From the NCBI GenBank assembly GCA_003513495.1, contig DOPM01000055.1, positions 1-64,000 of the forward strand: 64,000 bases of DNA, given 5' to 3'. Below are positions 1-8,598 of this stretch, in pieces. A model generated the notes under the pieces. The model was not told where the DNA came from. It did not search any database and worked only from the letters and a program-made list of their open reading frames with translations. The first letter of the stretch is position 1. Each line of letters opens with the position of its first letter. The stretch is from Desulfosporosinus sp. Its GTDB lineage: Bacteria; Bacillota; Desulfitobacteriia; Desulfitobacteriales; Desulfitobacteriaceae. The translations under genes and the position numbers were made by a program.

Positions 1-20
1 TACCACTGCTCCACCCCGCG
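1..20 (-). tRNA. tRNA-fMet (initiator), 5' part only
   Basis: On the minus strand the first bases of the window read CGCGGGGTGGAGCAGTGGTA, the acceptor 5' strand and D-arm start of bacterial initiator tRNA. The unpaired C at position 1 opposite the acceptor end is typical of initiators. The anticodon and the rest of the molecule lie outside the window, so the fMet call rests on these 20 bases. Confidence 0.8.
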
Positions 21-66
21 ACGTAAATATCATATGATTTTTCAGGAACTTAATGGGCAGATTTAT

Positions 67-95
67 ATACTACCATGTTAAGATCTGGTTGTCAA
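67..95 (-). promoter_or_regulatory. Sigma-A promoter of the initiator tRNA
   Basis: On the minus strand a perfect TTGACA (90-95) is followed after 17 bases by TAGTAT (67-72), about 45 bases before the tRNA 5' end. This suits a stable RNA promoter. The -10 box matches the consensus in four of six positions. The rest of 21-196 shows no gene, only a weak CGTCCG/CGGACG hairpin around 130-168. Confidence 0.55.
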
Positions 96-196
96 TACTT
101 TTTGAGCTCTCAATGATACGTTAACAAGACGTCCGTTTAAGCAGCAACTTCTAAGGAAAGGCGGACGAGATATAGGGTGTCTCTCTTAAAAAAATA

Positions 197-685
197 TTAT
201 ACCTTATCGAGTTGTTTTTTTAATCTCCTAAACTCAATATACATACTAATCCTCCATGGTAGGATCATACTAAAAGCTAGGATGAAGAAAATACCGCTCA
301 TTTGAGCAGGATCGATATGTATGGTCTCAGCAAGAACAATTTTCCCAATCATTCTTAAAGCCACTAGGCTTATCAATGCTGCCAAAAACAACTTTGAGCG
401 CAGAAGATAGATTTTGTTTTCTCGAATTTCAAATTTAGAGGTCTTAATTAAAATTACGGAGAAAAGCATTCCCATGACAACGGAACTTATTAGCTCGAGT
501 AACGTTGGTCTAAACATTGGAAGGATAAACATACTCCCGCCAGTAGCCATGAAAATTGGCGGTAAAATAATTTTCTTTGCAACGGCTGGTTTTTTTGTGT
601 TTCTCAGCCGTACTAAATTTACGACAATAACCATTAAAATCGATACAACTATGGAGACAATTACTAAAAACTCTTTTGTTAACAT
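197..685 (-). CDS. CcdC-family integral membrane protein
   Basis: The 162-residue protein has about five hydrophobic segments (roughly 5-26, 40-57, 63-82, 100-118, 127-145) and the block KKIILPPIFMATG near residues 38-50. That block followed by a P-M-F-R element is typical of the CcdC/DUF1453 family, small membrane proteins linked to cytochrome c biogenesis in Bacillus although dispensable there. Length matches the family (about 160). It is followed downstream on the same strand by the initiator tRNA. No other cytochrome c genes are nearby, so the role is unknown here; the family call is firm. Confidence 0.75.
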   Translation of the reverse strand: MLTKEFLVIVSIVVSILMVIVVNLVRLRNTKKPAVAKKIILPPIFMATGGSMFILPMFRPTLLELISSVVMGMLFSVILIKTSKFEIRENKIYLLRSKLFLAALISLVALRMIGKIVLAETIHIDPAQMSGIFFILAFSMILPWRISMYIEFRRLKKQLDKV

Positions 686-875
686 AATTAACCTTTCTAA
701 CTTTAAGGTTGGACACCTATTAAATATACCTCTTAGCCTTTAGAATCACAAGCATACAGTTGTTAAAAGTTAGCCATTTTTATCCCATTTTTACTACCTA
801 ATAAAAATTCGCATAAAAGCTTAATCTTAGGAAAAACTTTTAGATAAGGTCATACTATTAAGGAGGATTAGAATA

Positions 876-1442
876 ATGCAGTTAGCAGCACATGAGGCTC
901 AAGATCTACATGAATTGACACTTAGTTGCGTAAATTCAGTTACAACCATGGCTTTCTTTCTAAATCAAGTCAAAAATCCAGAACTAAAAGCTATTCTTCA
1001 GCAACATTTTGATTACCATGTGAAGGATTATAACATCAAGGTTGAATATCTTAGTAAGCCCGACGGTCCAACCTCGACTCTTCAAGTTCCGCCTTTAAAT
1101 AATACCTTACCTGAATACACCCAATCTCAAGCTGAGGAGCAACCAGTCACTCCAAGAACACAACTTAATTCCTTAAATGATAGGGAAATTGCTACATCCT
1201 ATATGTTGACTCTCAAGCGGGCAGGTCGCGAATATGCCTGGGCTGCGATGGAGGCAAGCAATCCTGGTTTGCGCTCCTTCTTAGAGGATGCATTCAAAAT
1301 GTCTTCACATCATGCCTTCGATGTTTGGCAATGGATGGTAAAACAAGGATACTATCCCCTTAAAGCTGCTGATCCAGTAATAACTCAGACACTCGGGCAG
1401 ATGTATGATCTAGTTCAAGGACCCTCCTCAGTACTCCAGTAA
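876..1442 (+). CDS. CotF-like spore coat protein
   Basis: This 188-residue protein has two similar ferritin-like helical halves (about residues 5-65 and 105-165) joined by a polar Pro/Gln-rich linker (about 68-98). The first half begins AAHEAQDLHELTLSCVN and the second half ends with HHAFDVWQWMVKQGYYP, both typical of the Coat F (PF07875) family found in spore coats and in many clostridial vegetative proteins. An AAGGAGG site lies nine bases before the ATG. The linker between halves is longer than in most single-domain members. A structural or spore-coat role is inferred from the family only. Confidence 0.8.
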   Translation: MQLAAHEAQDLHELTLSCVNSVTTMAFFLNQVKNPELKAILQQHFDYHVKDYNIKVEYLSKPDGPTSTLQVPPLNNTLPEYTQSQAEEQPVTPRTQLNSLNDREIATSYMLTLKRAGREYAWAAMEASNPGLRSFLEDAFKMSSHHAFDVWQWMVKQGYYPLKAADPVITQTLGQMYDLVQGPSSVLQ

Positions 1443-1478
1443 AATAAGTTCCTAAAGTATTAATTTGGAGGGCTCACA

Positions 1479-1733
1479 ATGAATATAACAAGGGGTAATG
1501 AAAGAGCTATCTTTGAATTACTTTATAAGTATTGGGTAGATCAAGAGTCCTACGAAAATCTTGAGCAAGAGATTTCATTTCTAGATCCTCAAAATTTAGG
1601 TTTCAAAAAAAACACTATTGAGGCAAGAGACATTGCAAGGGAGATAATCGAGACTGATCCAGTACTATTTCAAAACGATTTAGCTGCAGACTGGCAAAAA
1701 TTTGTAGATGATCGTCTAGCTGGAGTTGAATAG
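1479..1733 (+). CDS. Small acidic hypothetical protein
   Basis: The 84-residue protein follows the CotF-like gene by 36 bases and has its own TTGGAGG site, so the two probably share a transcript. It is acidic, without membrane segments or cysteines, and predicted mostly helical (ISFLDPQN, REIIETDP). I do not recognise a family. Good ribosome binding site, tight spacing and a following stem-loop support a real gene. Confidence 0.65.
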   Translation: MNITRGNERAIFELLYKYWVDQESYENLEQEISFLDPQNLGFKKNTIEARDIAREIIETDPVLFQNDLAADWQKFVDDRLAGVE

Positions 1734-1762
1734 GATAATTTTATCAGTAAAGCAAACAAAAA

Positions 1763-1799
1763 GCGTAGGGTCCTTTGATTAATTCAAAGCGCCCTACGC
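1763..1799 (+). other. Stem-loop between two genes
   Basis: Arms GCGTAGGG (1763-1770) and CCCTACGC (1792-1799) pair perfectly, and the loop holds a second short stem (TTTGA/TCAAA). There is no U-run; the next gene's AAGGAAGG site follows at once. It could stabilise the upstream mRNA end or influence translation of the next gene rather than act as a classical terminator. Confidence 0.5.
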
Positions 1800-1815
1800 A
1801 AAGGAAGGTTTTTAA

Positions 1816-2202
1816 ATGAGACATTTAAGTGCACTATTGGTAAAGCTTGTTATGGTTACATTGGTTCTTTATGTGATCCTCGGTTTGTTTTCAGGATTAA
1901 GCTTTACTTCAGTTCTTTTTCTCAGTTCTATACTTGTAATTGGGTCTTATTTAATCGGAGATTTACTGATCTTACCTAGCACAGGCAATTTGGTTGCGAC
2001 ACTTGCCGACTTCGTTTTGGTTTTTGCCTTGGTATGGGGATTAGGGAGATATTACTATGGTCCAGTGATCTCATGGTATATGCCCGCTCTATATAGTTCA
2101 TTTCTAGTTGCAGGAGGGGAATGGTTTTTCCATAAATACCTTCTAGGAAGAGTTATCCATTCTGAAAGAGTGAGCATTCCACCTATTTTGCCAAAAGAAT
2201 GA
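1816..2202 (+). CDS. DUF2512 (YndM-like) membrane protein
   Basis: The 128-residue protein has four hydrophobic segments (about 7-27, 30-50, 58-78, 88-106) and the motif Y-L-I-G-D-L-L-I-L-P near residue 45, typical of the DUF2512 family of small four-helix membrane proteins of spore formers. Function is unknown for the family. It is preceded by AAGGAAGG and followed by a strong terminator, so it ends the short plus-strand unit that begins with the CotF-like gene. Confidence 0.7.
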   Translation: MRHLSALLVKLVMVTLVLYVILGLFSGLSFTSVLFLSSILVIGSYLIGDLLILPSTGNLVATLADFVLVFALVWGLGRYYYGPVISWYMPALYSSFLVAGGEWFFHKYLLGRVIHSERVSIPPILPKE

Positions 2203-2220
2203 TAGTTTGAACAGCGTTTC

Positions 2221-2270
2221 AAAACAGAAAGCAACCTGGAAAAATTCCACTGCTTTCTGTTTTACTTTTT
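2221..2270 (+). terminator. Rho-independent terminator
   Basis: Thirteen-base arms AAAACAGAAAGCA (2221-2233) and TGCTTTCTGTTTT (2251-2263) pair perfectly around a 17-base loop and are followed by ACTTTTT. It closes the plus-strand unit; the A-rich left arm could also terminate minus-strand transcription. Confidence 0.85.
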
Positions 2271-2339
2271 CTTCGCTATTCAAGTGAAAAAACTAAGTAC
2301 ATAAAAACTTTCAAGAGTGTTTCACCGAGTCAGTAACTT

Positions 2340-2471
2340 TTAAGCATCCCCTTTACCAGTTTCAACCCCACTACCACTATACTTTGCTGTTTTATTATCT
2401 TCTATAACACCTTCAACCTTGGGCTCCTCCCATGCGTTACGATTTAATAGTTCCTTTTGTTTATTACCCAT
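2340..2471 (-). CDS. Small hydrophilic 43-residue protein
   Basis: A minus-strand reading frame starts with ATG at 2471 behind a perfect AGGAGG seven bases upstream and ends with TAA at 2340. The protein is 43 residues, charged, without cysteines, beginning MGNKQKELLNR and ending Gly/Lys-rich. No family recognised; small polar proteins of this type are common in spore formers. The excellent ribosome binding site in an otherwise empty gap is the main support. Confidence 0.5.
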   Translation of the reverse strand: MGNKQKELLNRNAWEEPKVEGVIEDNKTAKYSGSGVETGKGDA

Positions 2472-2606
2472 TAAAATACCTCCTCGTATATTTCTTCTTA
2501 AAGATACATTTCTAGATTTCCCTATTCAGATTTAATTACTCATAGTAGTTTTCGATATAAACATAATTCATATACCATAAAGGGTGGAAAGTCGCTGAAG
2601 GCCTAA

Positions 2607-2760
2607 GAAAAACGCTACGCGTCTTTTTACTACACATGTCTTTCTGAGGCATAGCCGAAGAATCTTGACTTCTGCACTATTTCACACAAGTTAAGATCCT
2701 TCGCTGCGCTCAGGATGACATGAGCGAAAGAGGACTCTAAAGTTATACTTTCTGATACGT
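2607..2760. repeat. Dispersed intergenic repeat, copy 1
   Basis: This stretch shares an ordered set of blocks with 13832-13990: an AAAACGCTA block, TTTTTACTA.ACATGTCTTT, then GATCCTTCGCTGCGCTCAGG and a downstream block ending AGAGGACTCTAAAGTTAT and CTTTCTGA. The middle differs between copies. Each copy lies just past the 3' end of a minus-strand gene, next to its terminator. No coding potential is seen. The GATCCTTCGCTGCGCTCAGG core resembles an intergenic hairpin motif I have seen in many bacterial genomes. Confidence 0.75.
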
Positions 2761-2761
2761 C

Positions 2762-2793
2762 AAAAAAGCGAGGCCTTATTAAAAAGCCTCCCC
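2762..2793 (-). terminator. Terminator of the MoxR/VWA operon
   Basis: Reading the minus strand, GGGGAGGC and GCCTCGC pair around an AU-rich loop and run into six T residues (2762-2767). It lies right after the stop codon of the VWA protein gene. Confidence 0.65.
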
Positions 2794-2801
2794 TTTCAAC
2801 T

Positions 2802-4022
2802 CTATGCACTAATCATAATTACATTGGCCCATTCAGGAACCCTTACGTCTCCGTACATAACTACAATGACTTTCATCCCTCGTGGTGGACGATCGGGCCA
2901 GGATGTATGTCCGTCAGTAATAACAATTCCCAATTGAGGCGAAGGCTTCAATTTTGCCGCAGCCTCCAAACCGACCCCCATGTCCGTTCCACCGCCTCCC
3001 GCAAGTTGGATTTGGTCCGGACGAAACACCCGACGGCAAAACTCAACAGTCTGATCCACAGCCAAAACATGGATTCCTTCGTTTTGCCCTAAGGACTTTA
3101 GGATACCGGATATTTCGGCTAGGGTCTGGGCAAGCATTTTTTCAGATATACTTCCACTGGTATCCGCCACAACGGCCACTGATGGTACAGGACAGCGCAT
3201 GGACGGAAAAATAACATCTCCAATCCTAACCAGCCCCTGGCGACGCGAGGGACGATGGTAGGAATAATCTCCTGACCCCGTTACATCAACAACAGCAAAT
3301 CGAATAGCAACGGCAAGCTGTTTTCTCCAGTCTACTTTAGGATGAAGCTTATCTTCTGCCCATCGGGCCCAATGACCAGGTACACAGCCTTGACCTCTGG
3401 CATGCTCTCTGATTTGAATAGCAACATCCCGACGGATTAACTCTCCTTCCGTTCGACTGAGACCGGATGAAGACCGTTTGCTAGGCGGTTTATCCTCCCA
3501 AGACGCCATTTGACCAGTTGCACAAGAGCCACTCCGACCGGAACCGGGCAACGGAGGTTCTGGTGAATCTAACTCTGCATGGTTTTTTATTTGATCCTCA
3601 GATGACTGCCCTTCCTGCTTCTCCAAGGCCGCATAGTATTCCTCTGCTAGAAGGTTTTCCGGTTGTCCTATGTATTCGGGAGTCACTGGTTGAGCCGGAA
3701 ATTTAACCCCTTCACGGATAAGGTCATCATTAATTTCCGCGTCTGCAGCGATATTGCTTAGGCGTGGATTAAGGTACCTCATCCTTTCCGAGTGATTGCG
3801 GAGAAGATGACATATTTCATGATATAAAGCACCTGCAAGAACTTCCACTGACCACCAGGAAAACACGGCAGGGTCGTAATAAAGTCTCCAATACATATCG
3901 ACTGCCATTGATCTCAAGCCGGGCTTAGGCACCGGTTGGAGGGCCCAGGCAGCAGAAGCTAAATAAGGACGCTCTTTCGCTAGGCGGAAGCGAGCTGCCT
4001 GCAGCTCAAGAGGTAGAATCAC
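2802..4022 (-). CDS. Putative metallopeptidase-VWA protein (DUF2201 type)
   Basis: The N-terminal half carries the zinc-protease-like motif HEICH (about residues 68-72) with a following NH.E element. The C-terminal 130 residues form a VWA domain with the MIDAS motif DTSGS (in VVADTSGSISEKM) and later TDG. This matches the DUF2201_N plus VWA-like DUF2201 architecture, usually paired with a MoxR ATPase. I place the start at GTG 4022: GGAGGTG lies nine bases upstream, and the GTG overlaps the TGA of the preceding gene; an in-frame ATG at 4043 lies before that site. Length is then 406 residues. Substrate is unknown; a chaperone-like or protease role with the MoxR partner is inferred. Confidence 0.8.
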   Translation of the reverse strand: MILPLELQAARFRLAKERPYLASAAWALQPVPKPGLRSMAVDMYWRLYYDPAVFSWWSVEVLAGALYHEICHLLRNHSERMRYLNPRLSNIAADAEINDDLIREGVKFPAQPVTPEYIGQPENLLAEEYYAALEKQEGQSSEDQIKNHAELDSPEPPLPGSGRSGSCATGQMASWEDKPPSKRSSSGLSRTEGELIRRDVAIQIREHARGQGCVPGHWARWAEDKLHPKVDWRKQLAVAIRFAVVDVTGSGDYSYHRPSRRQGLVRIGDVIFPSMRCPVPSVAVVADTSGSISEKMLAQTLAEISGILKSLGQNEGIHVLAVDQTVEFCRRVFRPDQIQLAGGGGTDMGVGLEAAAKLKPSPQLGIVITDGHTSWPDRPPRGMKVIVVMYGDVRVPEWANVIMISA

Positions 4023-4675
4023 GCCTGTAACACCTCCAAACATTTTAATGCTTCAATTGTTTCTATGATTCCAGACCTTTCGCCAGCTTGATTGGTACCG
4101 GATGAAAAGATATCTTCACCGACCGTAATTTTCCTTGTTCTTTCTCTCTGCTCATTTATAGGTTCCGGAGGGATCAAGAATTTCATTTTTAGAGACTCTA
4201 AATATGTAAGGCTTGGAAGTGGATGAGCCTGGTAATTTCGGTAACGTGGCAGAAAGACCGGAGGATAATGCTCAATTATTTTTTTTAAGAGAGGGGCTGC
4301 ATCTTCGGACAGAATGGAAAAGGTATGCAATTGATTGTTGGAAATGGCGATTACCGACGAACAGGCCGGCTCACTCTGTTTAGTTGTATAAAGTCGGTAC
4401 TCTTTCACCCCCTCAGGATTCACGAACATTTCCGCCTTCCACTCACTTTTCCGGTTTTGATGCAGCTTTTCCAGTGCTTCGACCCATCCTTCTGTCAGAG
4501 CCACTTTGAGAATAGTATAAATATGATAGGCCGGTAGTTTAGAACCTTCATAATTATATAGGTCGAGTCGGGATGCCCTCGCCCTCAACTCTTCCATTCT
4601 TACTAAAACTCGGCCGGATTCCTCGAAAGTATCTTCCTTCCAGTAAATGTTGCGGTACTCATAAGGAGGATTCAC
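4019..4675 (-). CDS. Unknown protein between MoxR and VWA genes
   Basis: The 218-residue protein overlaps the MoxR gene by four bases (ATGA) and the VWA gene by a GTGA overlap, so the three are translationally coupled. It is soluble, has only one cysteine and shows no motif I recognise; the C-terminal third contains a Pro-rich stretch (HYPPVFLPRYRNYQAHP). The tight coupling suggests it is an adaptor or third subunit of the MoxR/VWA system. Function is not assigned. Confidence 0.7.
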   Translation of the reverse strand: MNPPYEYRNIYWKEDTFEESGRVLVRMEELRARASRLDLYNYEGSKLPAYHIYTILKVALTEGWVEALEKLHQNRKSEWKAEMFVNPEGVKEYRLYTTKQSEPACSSVIAISNNQLHTFSILSEDAAPLLKKIIEHYPPVFLPRYRNYQAHPLPSLTYLESLKMKFLIPPEPINEQRERTRKITVGEDIFSSGTNQAGERSGIIETIEALKCLEVLQA

Positions 4676-5754
4676 ACAAGTCCCCCTTTTTGTAGAAGCG
4701 GCGCAAATTCCTCTAATTCTTTCAAGGGGATAGATAATTCCGGTTTCCTTGCTTGCGCTAATTTTTTTGCGGCTACTGCTGCGATATCTTTATTTCCGTG
4801 TTCAGATGCCCGGGCAAGTACGCACCAGGCAGCAGACCAGCGTTCCTCTGTCAGACTTCCTACAGCGGCAGTAACTATAGCCATCAGTATGGCAAAGGCC
4901 TGGTCTCCACGATCCGGCAACTGCAGATAAGTCGGATTGGCTAGGACCTCTTCCGGATCCGGCAGGTCCAAATCTCTGCGCCATGCTAAGAATTCCAGAC
5001 AGGCTCCTTCGCCAACGCATCCAGCGGTAAGAGAAGCAATGACATCCTCCTCTGCCTGCACACTTTCGGCAGCTGCCAATAACCTGGCTGTCATGGACCA
5101 AGACCTGGGAGATGGCCAGGCCTTCCCGGCTTGCCCCTCATCTTTGGGCACCTGAAGCAATAAATGCGGCCTGTGTCGGACAAAAGACGCCACAAGCACC
5201 TCTTTTTCCGGTATTGAATTTTTCCAAGATGAAGGGAGATGCGGTAAGGCAGAGTTAGACCATCCCCCAATCATACCGTCTACCCAGCCCTGAGAGTCCA
5301 GGGACCAAAAAAGGTGGCAGAATCTGTTCGCCAGAGGAGCGGAAAGATCCCATCCACCAACTGCCTGTTCCGGCGGATTTGCCGATGCAACAACAGCTAC
5401 ACTGGCGGGTAAAGCTAAATCCCCTACGACCCTATCTAAAACGACTCTTAATAAGGCAGCCTGGACCGCAGGCGGAGCTGTGGAGATTTCATCTAAAAAG
5501 AGCAGACCCTTTCCAGCCAGAACCAGGCGATGAGCCCAGGCAGGAGGCTCCATGCGGACACCTTCCTCCCCAATGACCGGAAGACCGGAAAAATCCGAAG
5601 GTTCACGAATAGATGCCAGGACAACTTCGAGGGGGAGTGTTAGTCCATCCGCAAGCATGGTTATAGTTGCAGTTTTTCCCACGCCTGGGGGGCCCCAAGT
5701 AAGGATCGGAACTCCAGCCTGTATAGCTATGGCAAGAGTATAACTCATAGACAT
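4672..5754 (-). CDS. MoxR-type AAA+ ATPase
   Basis: Walker A GPPGVGKT (about residues 21-28), Walker B LLFLDEIS (about 88-95) and a sensor-like ASANPPEQAVGGWDLS segment mark a MoxR/AAA+ ATPase of the dynein-related branch. The C-terminal 150 residues are less conserved. MoxR ATPases act with VWA proteins, and here the VWA gene is two genes downstream in the same operon. GGAGG lies upstream; a GTG at 5769 is too close to it, so I prefer ATG 5754, although the spacing of 14 bases is long. The target is unknown. Confidence 0.8.
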   Translation of the reverse strand: MSMSYTLAIAIQAGVPILTWGPPGVGKTATITMLADGLTLPLEVVLASIREPSDFSGLPVIGEEGVRMEPPAWAHRLVLAGKGLLFLDEISTAPPAVQAALLRVVLDRVVGDLALPASVAVVASANPPEQAVGGWDLSAPLANRFCHLFWSLDSQGWVDGMIGGWSNSALPHLPSSWKNSIPEKEVLVASFVRHRPHLLLQVPKDEGQAGKAWPSPRSWSMTARLLAAAESVQAEEDVIASLTAGCVGEGACLEFLAWRRDLDLPDPEEVLANPTYLQLPDRGDQAFAILMAIVTAAVGSLTEERWSAAWCVLARASEHGNKDIAAVAAKKLAQARKPELSIPLKELEEFAPLLQKGGLV

Positions 5755-5927
5755 AATATTGTTCTGCACCTCCGTTGGTCAAGGCTGTGCTATTACATGC
5801 AGCACTGCATGGGCGACCATATTTCATCAATCAAATCCTTTCCATTTTATGCTTAAAGTATAAGTCGAAACCAATAGTTTCCGTATTCCTACCAAGAACT
5901 AAACCAAAGTATAGAAACTACCACCCA

Positions 5928-6593
5928 TCATTCGAAATATTTAGCTATAGGAAATTTCGGGGAGAACTCAATATATTTCTCAAAAAACTTGCTGCATTGA
6001 CCAATAATAAGACCATTGACTAAAGCGCAAATGACTGTTCCAATACCAACTCCACGCAGGGTATTAAAGAAAAGGTATGACATTATAACGGCAACAATAC
6101 AGCTGGTGCAATCATACCAAATCTTAAATTTATAAATGTTTATCTGATATTTTTTAGAAACTTCTTTAACGAACAGCTCATATACTTCGGGAGAAAGGTA
6201 TGTGTGAAAAAGCAACGAGATACCCATAGCGCATAAGAGCATACCGAATAGGTATAAAGGAATTCGTACACTCAGCGTAGCAGCTGCCACATCACGCAGG
6301 ACCCAGATCCACCCATCCAGAAACACGCCATAAATTACAGCCGTGACGAAAGAGAAACAGTAAGACAGCTTAAACTGGCGCAATAGGAGACACACAAACA
6401 CCAGAAGTACGGCCTGCAAAGTGTATTCAGCCATGCCAAATGTGAGAAAATTAACTTTCAAAGAGATCAAATACGCTGGAGCAACTACCATAGACATGCC
6501 CAGGTCTGCTTTTTCCATGAGTGCTACACCAACGGCTAGAATAACCAGGCCCAACACATAGGCCATCTCGGCAAAATTTTTTATCTTTTTCAT
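5928..6593 (-). CDS. YczE/YitT-like multi-pass membrane protein
   Basis: The 221-residue protein has five to six hydrophobic segments and the pattern GVALMEKADLGMSMVVAPAY near residues 22-41, followed by AEYTLQ and later IGTVICALVNGLIIG. This resembles the YczE/DUF6198 family of integral membrane proteins related to YitT. Function is unknown. A GGAGG site precedes the ATG. It stands alone between the MoxR operon and the MerR gene. Confidence 0.65.
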   Translation of the reverse strand: MKKIKNFAEMAYVLGLVILAVGVALMEKADLGMSMVVAPAYLISLKVNFLTFGMAEYTLQAVLLVFVCLLLRQFKLSYCFSFVTAVIYGVFLDGWIWVLRDVAAATLSVRIPLYLFGMLLCAMGISLLFHTYLSPEVYELFVKEVSKKYQINIYKFKIWYDCTSCIVAVIMSYLFFNTLRGVGIGTVICALVNGLIIGQCSKFFEKYIEFSPKFPIAKYFE

Positions 6594-6713
6594 AACTCCT
6601 CCTATAACTTAAAAAAGGCTATAACCCATGGCTGTTTGATATCAGAAACAGCAAAAGTTATAGCAAATTAGCAAATACATTCCTTCACTTATGACTATTA
6701 ATTTCAAGTAGAT

Positions 6714-7517
6714 CTAAAGACACAATAACCGCTCGCGATGTTCCTCGCTGTCGATAATTGGAATTTGCACTTCCGTAATATAGTTGGTGCTGTCCCGCTC
6801 TACAAATTGGTCAATGATATTAAATTTAATACTAATTTCAGCTAAATCTAATTCACCACCCGCCTTACGAATTCGTTGGGCACTTTCGTAGATTTGCTCG
6901 TAAGCGCCCTGATGATAACCACAGAGGAAACGTCCAGCGGGTATAACGGAAAATCGCAAAGAATCTGTCATCTCTTTTTGGAGGATTGTGTTCTCTCCAT
7001 CGTCAAACAGATAGGCACCGAAATATTTTGAATCACCTTTATAAAACACTACTGTGGGATTTAGGTAAAACCAATCATCCCCATAGAGCAGCTCCTCTCC
7101 ACCTATAGGAAAATAGTATCGATCGGGGAATTCCTTGATCGACACCCGATCTATATCCACATTCGGCAATTCCTGCTCGATAAAATGGATTTTCTGCTGA
7201 ATTGCTCTGTCGGTATTGAGCAAGTTCTCTGCTTTTTTTCTTATTATGGAGGACTGGTTTCTAAGTTGCTCCAAGGTAGAATCAATATCACGAGATTCTA
7301 AATAGGAGGCGTGAATCTCCTTAAGGGAATAACCAAGACGATGCAAATAACGTATAGTCGCTAGCTTATATATCTGGTCAAACCGATATCTGCGATAACC
7401 GTTCTTAGGATTCCGTTCGGCCGGGACGAGGAGGCCGATTGAATCATAATAAATGAGGGTCTGCACATTCAGGTTAAATAATGCACTTATCTCGCCAATG
7501 CTAAGGGTTTTATTCAT
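6714..7517 (-). CDS. MerR-family regulator with GyrI-like effector domain
   Basis: Residues 4-73 form a MerR winged helix (SIGEISALFNL, YYDSIGLL, YRRYRFDQI). A coiled coil follows (about 80-118). The C-terminal 140 residues, ending in TNYITEVQIPI, look like a GyrI/BmrR-type small-molecule binding domain. Length 267 fits BmrR-like activators. It is the last gene of the amidohydrolase/nucleoside-transport cluster, 131 bases after a permease gene. The promoter of that cluster (13741-13771) has a MerR-type 19-bp spacer with a palindrome, so this protein is the obvious candidate regulator; the link is inferred. Confidence 0.85.
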   Translation of the reverse strand: MNKTLSIGEISALFNLNVQTLIYYDSIGLLVPAERNPKNGYRRYRFDQIYKLATIRYLHRLGYSLKEIHASYLESRDIDSTLEQLRNQSSIIRKKAENLLNTDRAIQQKIHFIEQELPNVDIDRVSIKEFPDRYYFPIGGEELLYGDDWFYLNPTVVFYKGDSKYFGAYLFDDGENTILQKEMTDSLRFSVIPAGRFLCGYHQGAYEQIYESAQRIRKAGGELDLAEISIKFNIIDQFVERDSTNYITEVQIPIIDSEEHRERLLCL

Positions 7518-7648
7518 AGCTAGTCATTTCCTTTCCTAGGATAAGGTCATTATAACTATCAATTGCCGAAGAGACAATCCCGAAGTTTTCCGACCTTGTC
7601 AGGAGCAGAAACAATGCTATATTTTGTAATTCGTAATTAATGTCACCC

Positions 7649-8587
7649 CTAGCGTTTATTACGCTCGAAAGGGATACCCAGGGCAGAAGGATCTATGCTT
7701 TTACCAATTGATAAAAAGAGTACGATCACAGCGACTACATAGGGAAACATGCTAAATACCTGTGTGGGAATCGGAAAGCCCAAGGTTTGAAGGTTGTACT
7801 GCAGTGCCTGGGAAAATCCGATCACCATGGCTGCTGCAAAAATTCCTACCGGATTACGCCGCCCCAGGATTACCACGACTAAAGCAATATAGCCTCTCCC
7901 GGAGGTAACGTTCTCCATGAAGAAACCCAGCTGTCCCAGGGTTATACTTGCTCCCCCCAAACCACCTAACACACCGTTTACAAAACAAGCGAAATAGCGA
8001 ATTGCAAAGACATTTAGACCGGCAGAGTTTGCCGCCTGGGGATGTTCCCCTACAGCATGGAGATTAATACCCCACTCCGTCTTGTAGAAGAAAATTGCCG
8101 TCAGCACAATGGAGATCAGGGCAATATAGACAAAAATGTTCTGATTGAACAAAGCTGAGCCGATGATCGGAATGCTCGAGAGCAGAGGAATTTTTACCTC
8201 ACTGAACACACTGCATGATGGGAGAGTCGTTGTCTGTCCAAAAACGATCAAAAACAAGAAGCTTGTAAGCCCCATCATCATAAAATTGAGTGCCAGACCC
8301 GCAATAGTCTGGTTAGCTTTACAATGTATGCTTAATACCCCATGGATCATGCTGACAAAGATGCCGCCCATAATACCTGCTAAAAGCCCTAGGAATAGAT
8401 TTCCTGTAAAAAATGCGACGATAAAGCTGAAAAACGCTCCGGAAAGCATAATTGCCTCAACGCCAATATTCAGGATCCCGGCTTTCTCGGAAATAGCCTC
8501 TCCTAGTCCCGCTAAGATAAGAGGGGTTGCCATCCTAACCGAGGCTATCAAATACATGGTAACCAGCGCAATAAATCCAGAATCCAT
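7649..8587 (-). CDS. ABC transporter permease, nucleoside type (second subunit)
   Basis: The 312-residue membrane protein has about eight to ten hydrophobic segments and the signature GLGEAISEKAGILNIGVEAIML near the N-terminus, typical of BPD_transp_2 permeases of BMP-type nucleoside transporters (NupQ/YufQ). The cytoplasmic motif HAVGEHPQAANSAGL is the ATPase-contact loop. I choose ATG 8587, seven bases after AGGAGG, over an in-frame TTG at 8593. It follows the other permease by 11 bases. Likely substrate: purine nucleosides or nucleobases, from family and neighbours. Confidence 0.85.
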   Translation of the reverse strand: MDSGFIALVTMYLIASVRMATPLILAGLGEAISEKAGILNIGVEAIMLSGAFFSFIVAFFTGNLFLGLLAGIMGGIFVSMIHGVLSIHCKANQTIAGLALNFMMMGLTSFLFLIVFGQTTTLPSCSVFSEVKIPLLSSIPIIGSALFNQNIFVYIALISIVLTAIFFYKTEWGINLHAVGEHPQAANSAGLNVFAIRYFACFVNGVLGGLGGASITLGQLGFFMENVTSGRGYIALVVVILGRRNPVGIFAAAMVIGFSQALQYNLQTLGFPIPTQVFSMFPYVVAVIVLFLSIGKSIDPSALGIPFERNKR

Positions 8588-8598
8588 TTTCAATCCTC

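Noticed and set aside
414..743. Open frame of 109 codons on the plus strand
   Set aside because: It lies across the CcdC-like gene in the opposite direction, has no ribosome binding site and shows no family pattern; a shadow of the real gene.
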